Assembly (NCBI GenBank): GCA_944326445.1
Contig: CALVDZ010000027.1
Span: 1-5,226 of the forward strand
Direction of reading: 5' to 3'
Length of the DNA stretch: 5,226 nt
Origin: an uncultured Helicobacter sp.
GTDB taxonomy: Bacteria > Campylobacterota > Campylobacteria > Campylobacterales > Helicobacteraceae
Of the stretch, positions 5,194 to 5,226 are shown piece after piece. Every line of letters starts with the position of its first letter. The first letter of the stretch is position 1. Under the pieces are notes generated by a model. The model was not told the origin of the DNA, did not search any database, and saw only the letters and a list, made by a program, of their open reading frames with translations. The translations under genes were made by a program, and so were the position numbers.

Positions 5194-5226
5194 TATCATT
5201 GCCCAAAACTTTCAAGGATAGTGATG
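5194..5226 (+). promoter_or_regulatory. Promoter, ribosome binding site and start codon of the next gene
   Basis: TATCAT at 5194-5199 matches the -10 consensus at five of six positions. AAGGA at 5214-5218 is followed after five bases by ATG at 5224-5226, the last bases of the window, with a GTG immediately before it. Together they predict a plus-strand gene with a leader of about 18 bases. Its product cannot be seen. Confidence 0.45.

Larger units (their letters stand above)
4880..5226. other. Intergenic region upstream of ggt
   Basis: This 347-base stretch holds no complete gene. From ggt outward it contains the ggt ribosome binding site and promoter candidates (4885-4957), two short inverted repeats (4952-4965 and 4981-4993), an AT-rich spacer with a weak GGGG/CCCC hairpin (5008-5022), a perfect TATAAT box (5051-5056), repeat copy 2 (5070-5156), an 18-T homopolymer (5173-5190), and a ribosome binding site and ATG for a gene running off the right edge. 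Longer open frames through 5009-5226 lack a start codon. Confidence 0.7.

Overview
The window looks like chromosomal DNA of a Helicobacter-type epsilonproteobacterium with a moderate GC content, more like an enterohepatic species than H. pylori itself. Three things suggest this. A NeuB-NeuC-NeuA trio closely resembles, from memory, the Campylobacter jejuni lipooligosaccharide sialic acid genes. A gamma-glutamyltransferase ends in the same DPRKEF tail as the H. pylori enzyme and keeps its active-site residues at a constant offset of +5. Promoter-like sites are weak, T-rich and lack clear -35 boxes. The species cannot be named from this sequence.

Layout. Positions 1-119 are an AT-rich leader ending in a good ribosome binding site. 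Positions 120-3072 hold a tightly packed plus-strand operon, neuB-neuC-neuA: neuB and neuC are separated by 11 bases and neuC and neuA overlap by 10. Together they turn UDP-GlcNAc into ManNAc (NeuC), ManNAc plus phosphoenolpyruvate into N-acetylneuraminate (NeuB), and that into CMP-N-acetylneuraminate (NeuA), the donor for sialylating surface glycans. No sialyltransferase is visible here. Positions 3073-3172 separate neuA from the convergent minus-strand gene ggt (4879-3173), which encodes an exported gamma-glutamyltransferase. Positions 4880-5226 (347 bases) contain no complete gene. They hold the ggt promoter region, a perfect TATAAT box on the plus strand, a second copy of a repeat, an 18-T homopolymer, and a ribosome binding site plus ATG at the window edge that probably begins the next gene.

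The least ordinary feature is a pair of 87-base direct repeats (about 90% identical) that bracket ggt at 3043-3129 and 5070-5156. The first copy contains the last nine codons and stop codon of neuA, so the second carries a displaced echo of the neuA end. Both copies can fold, as plus-strand RNA, into the same imperfect stem-loop, and the two differences falling in that stem keep pairing. The second copy has a perfect -10 box just upstream and a T tract just downstream. It could be a stand-alone small RNA, the scar of a ggt insertion, or both. The T18 tract also sits where it could make transcription of the next gene phase-variable. A second oddity is a roughly 30-residue N-terminal extension of NeuC, encoded by an imperfect 27-base tandem duplication followed by a perfect 9-bp hairpin.
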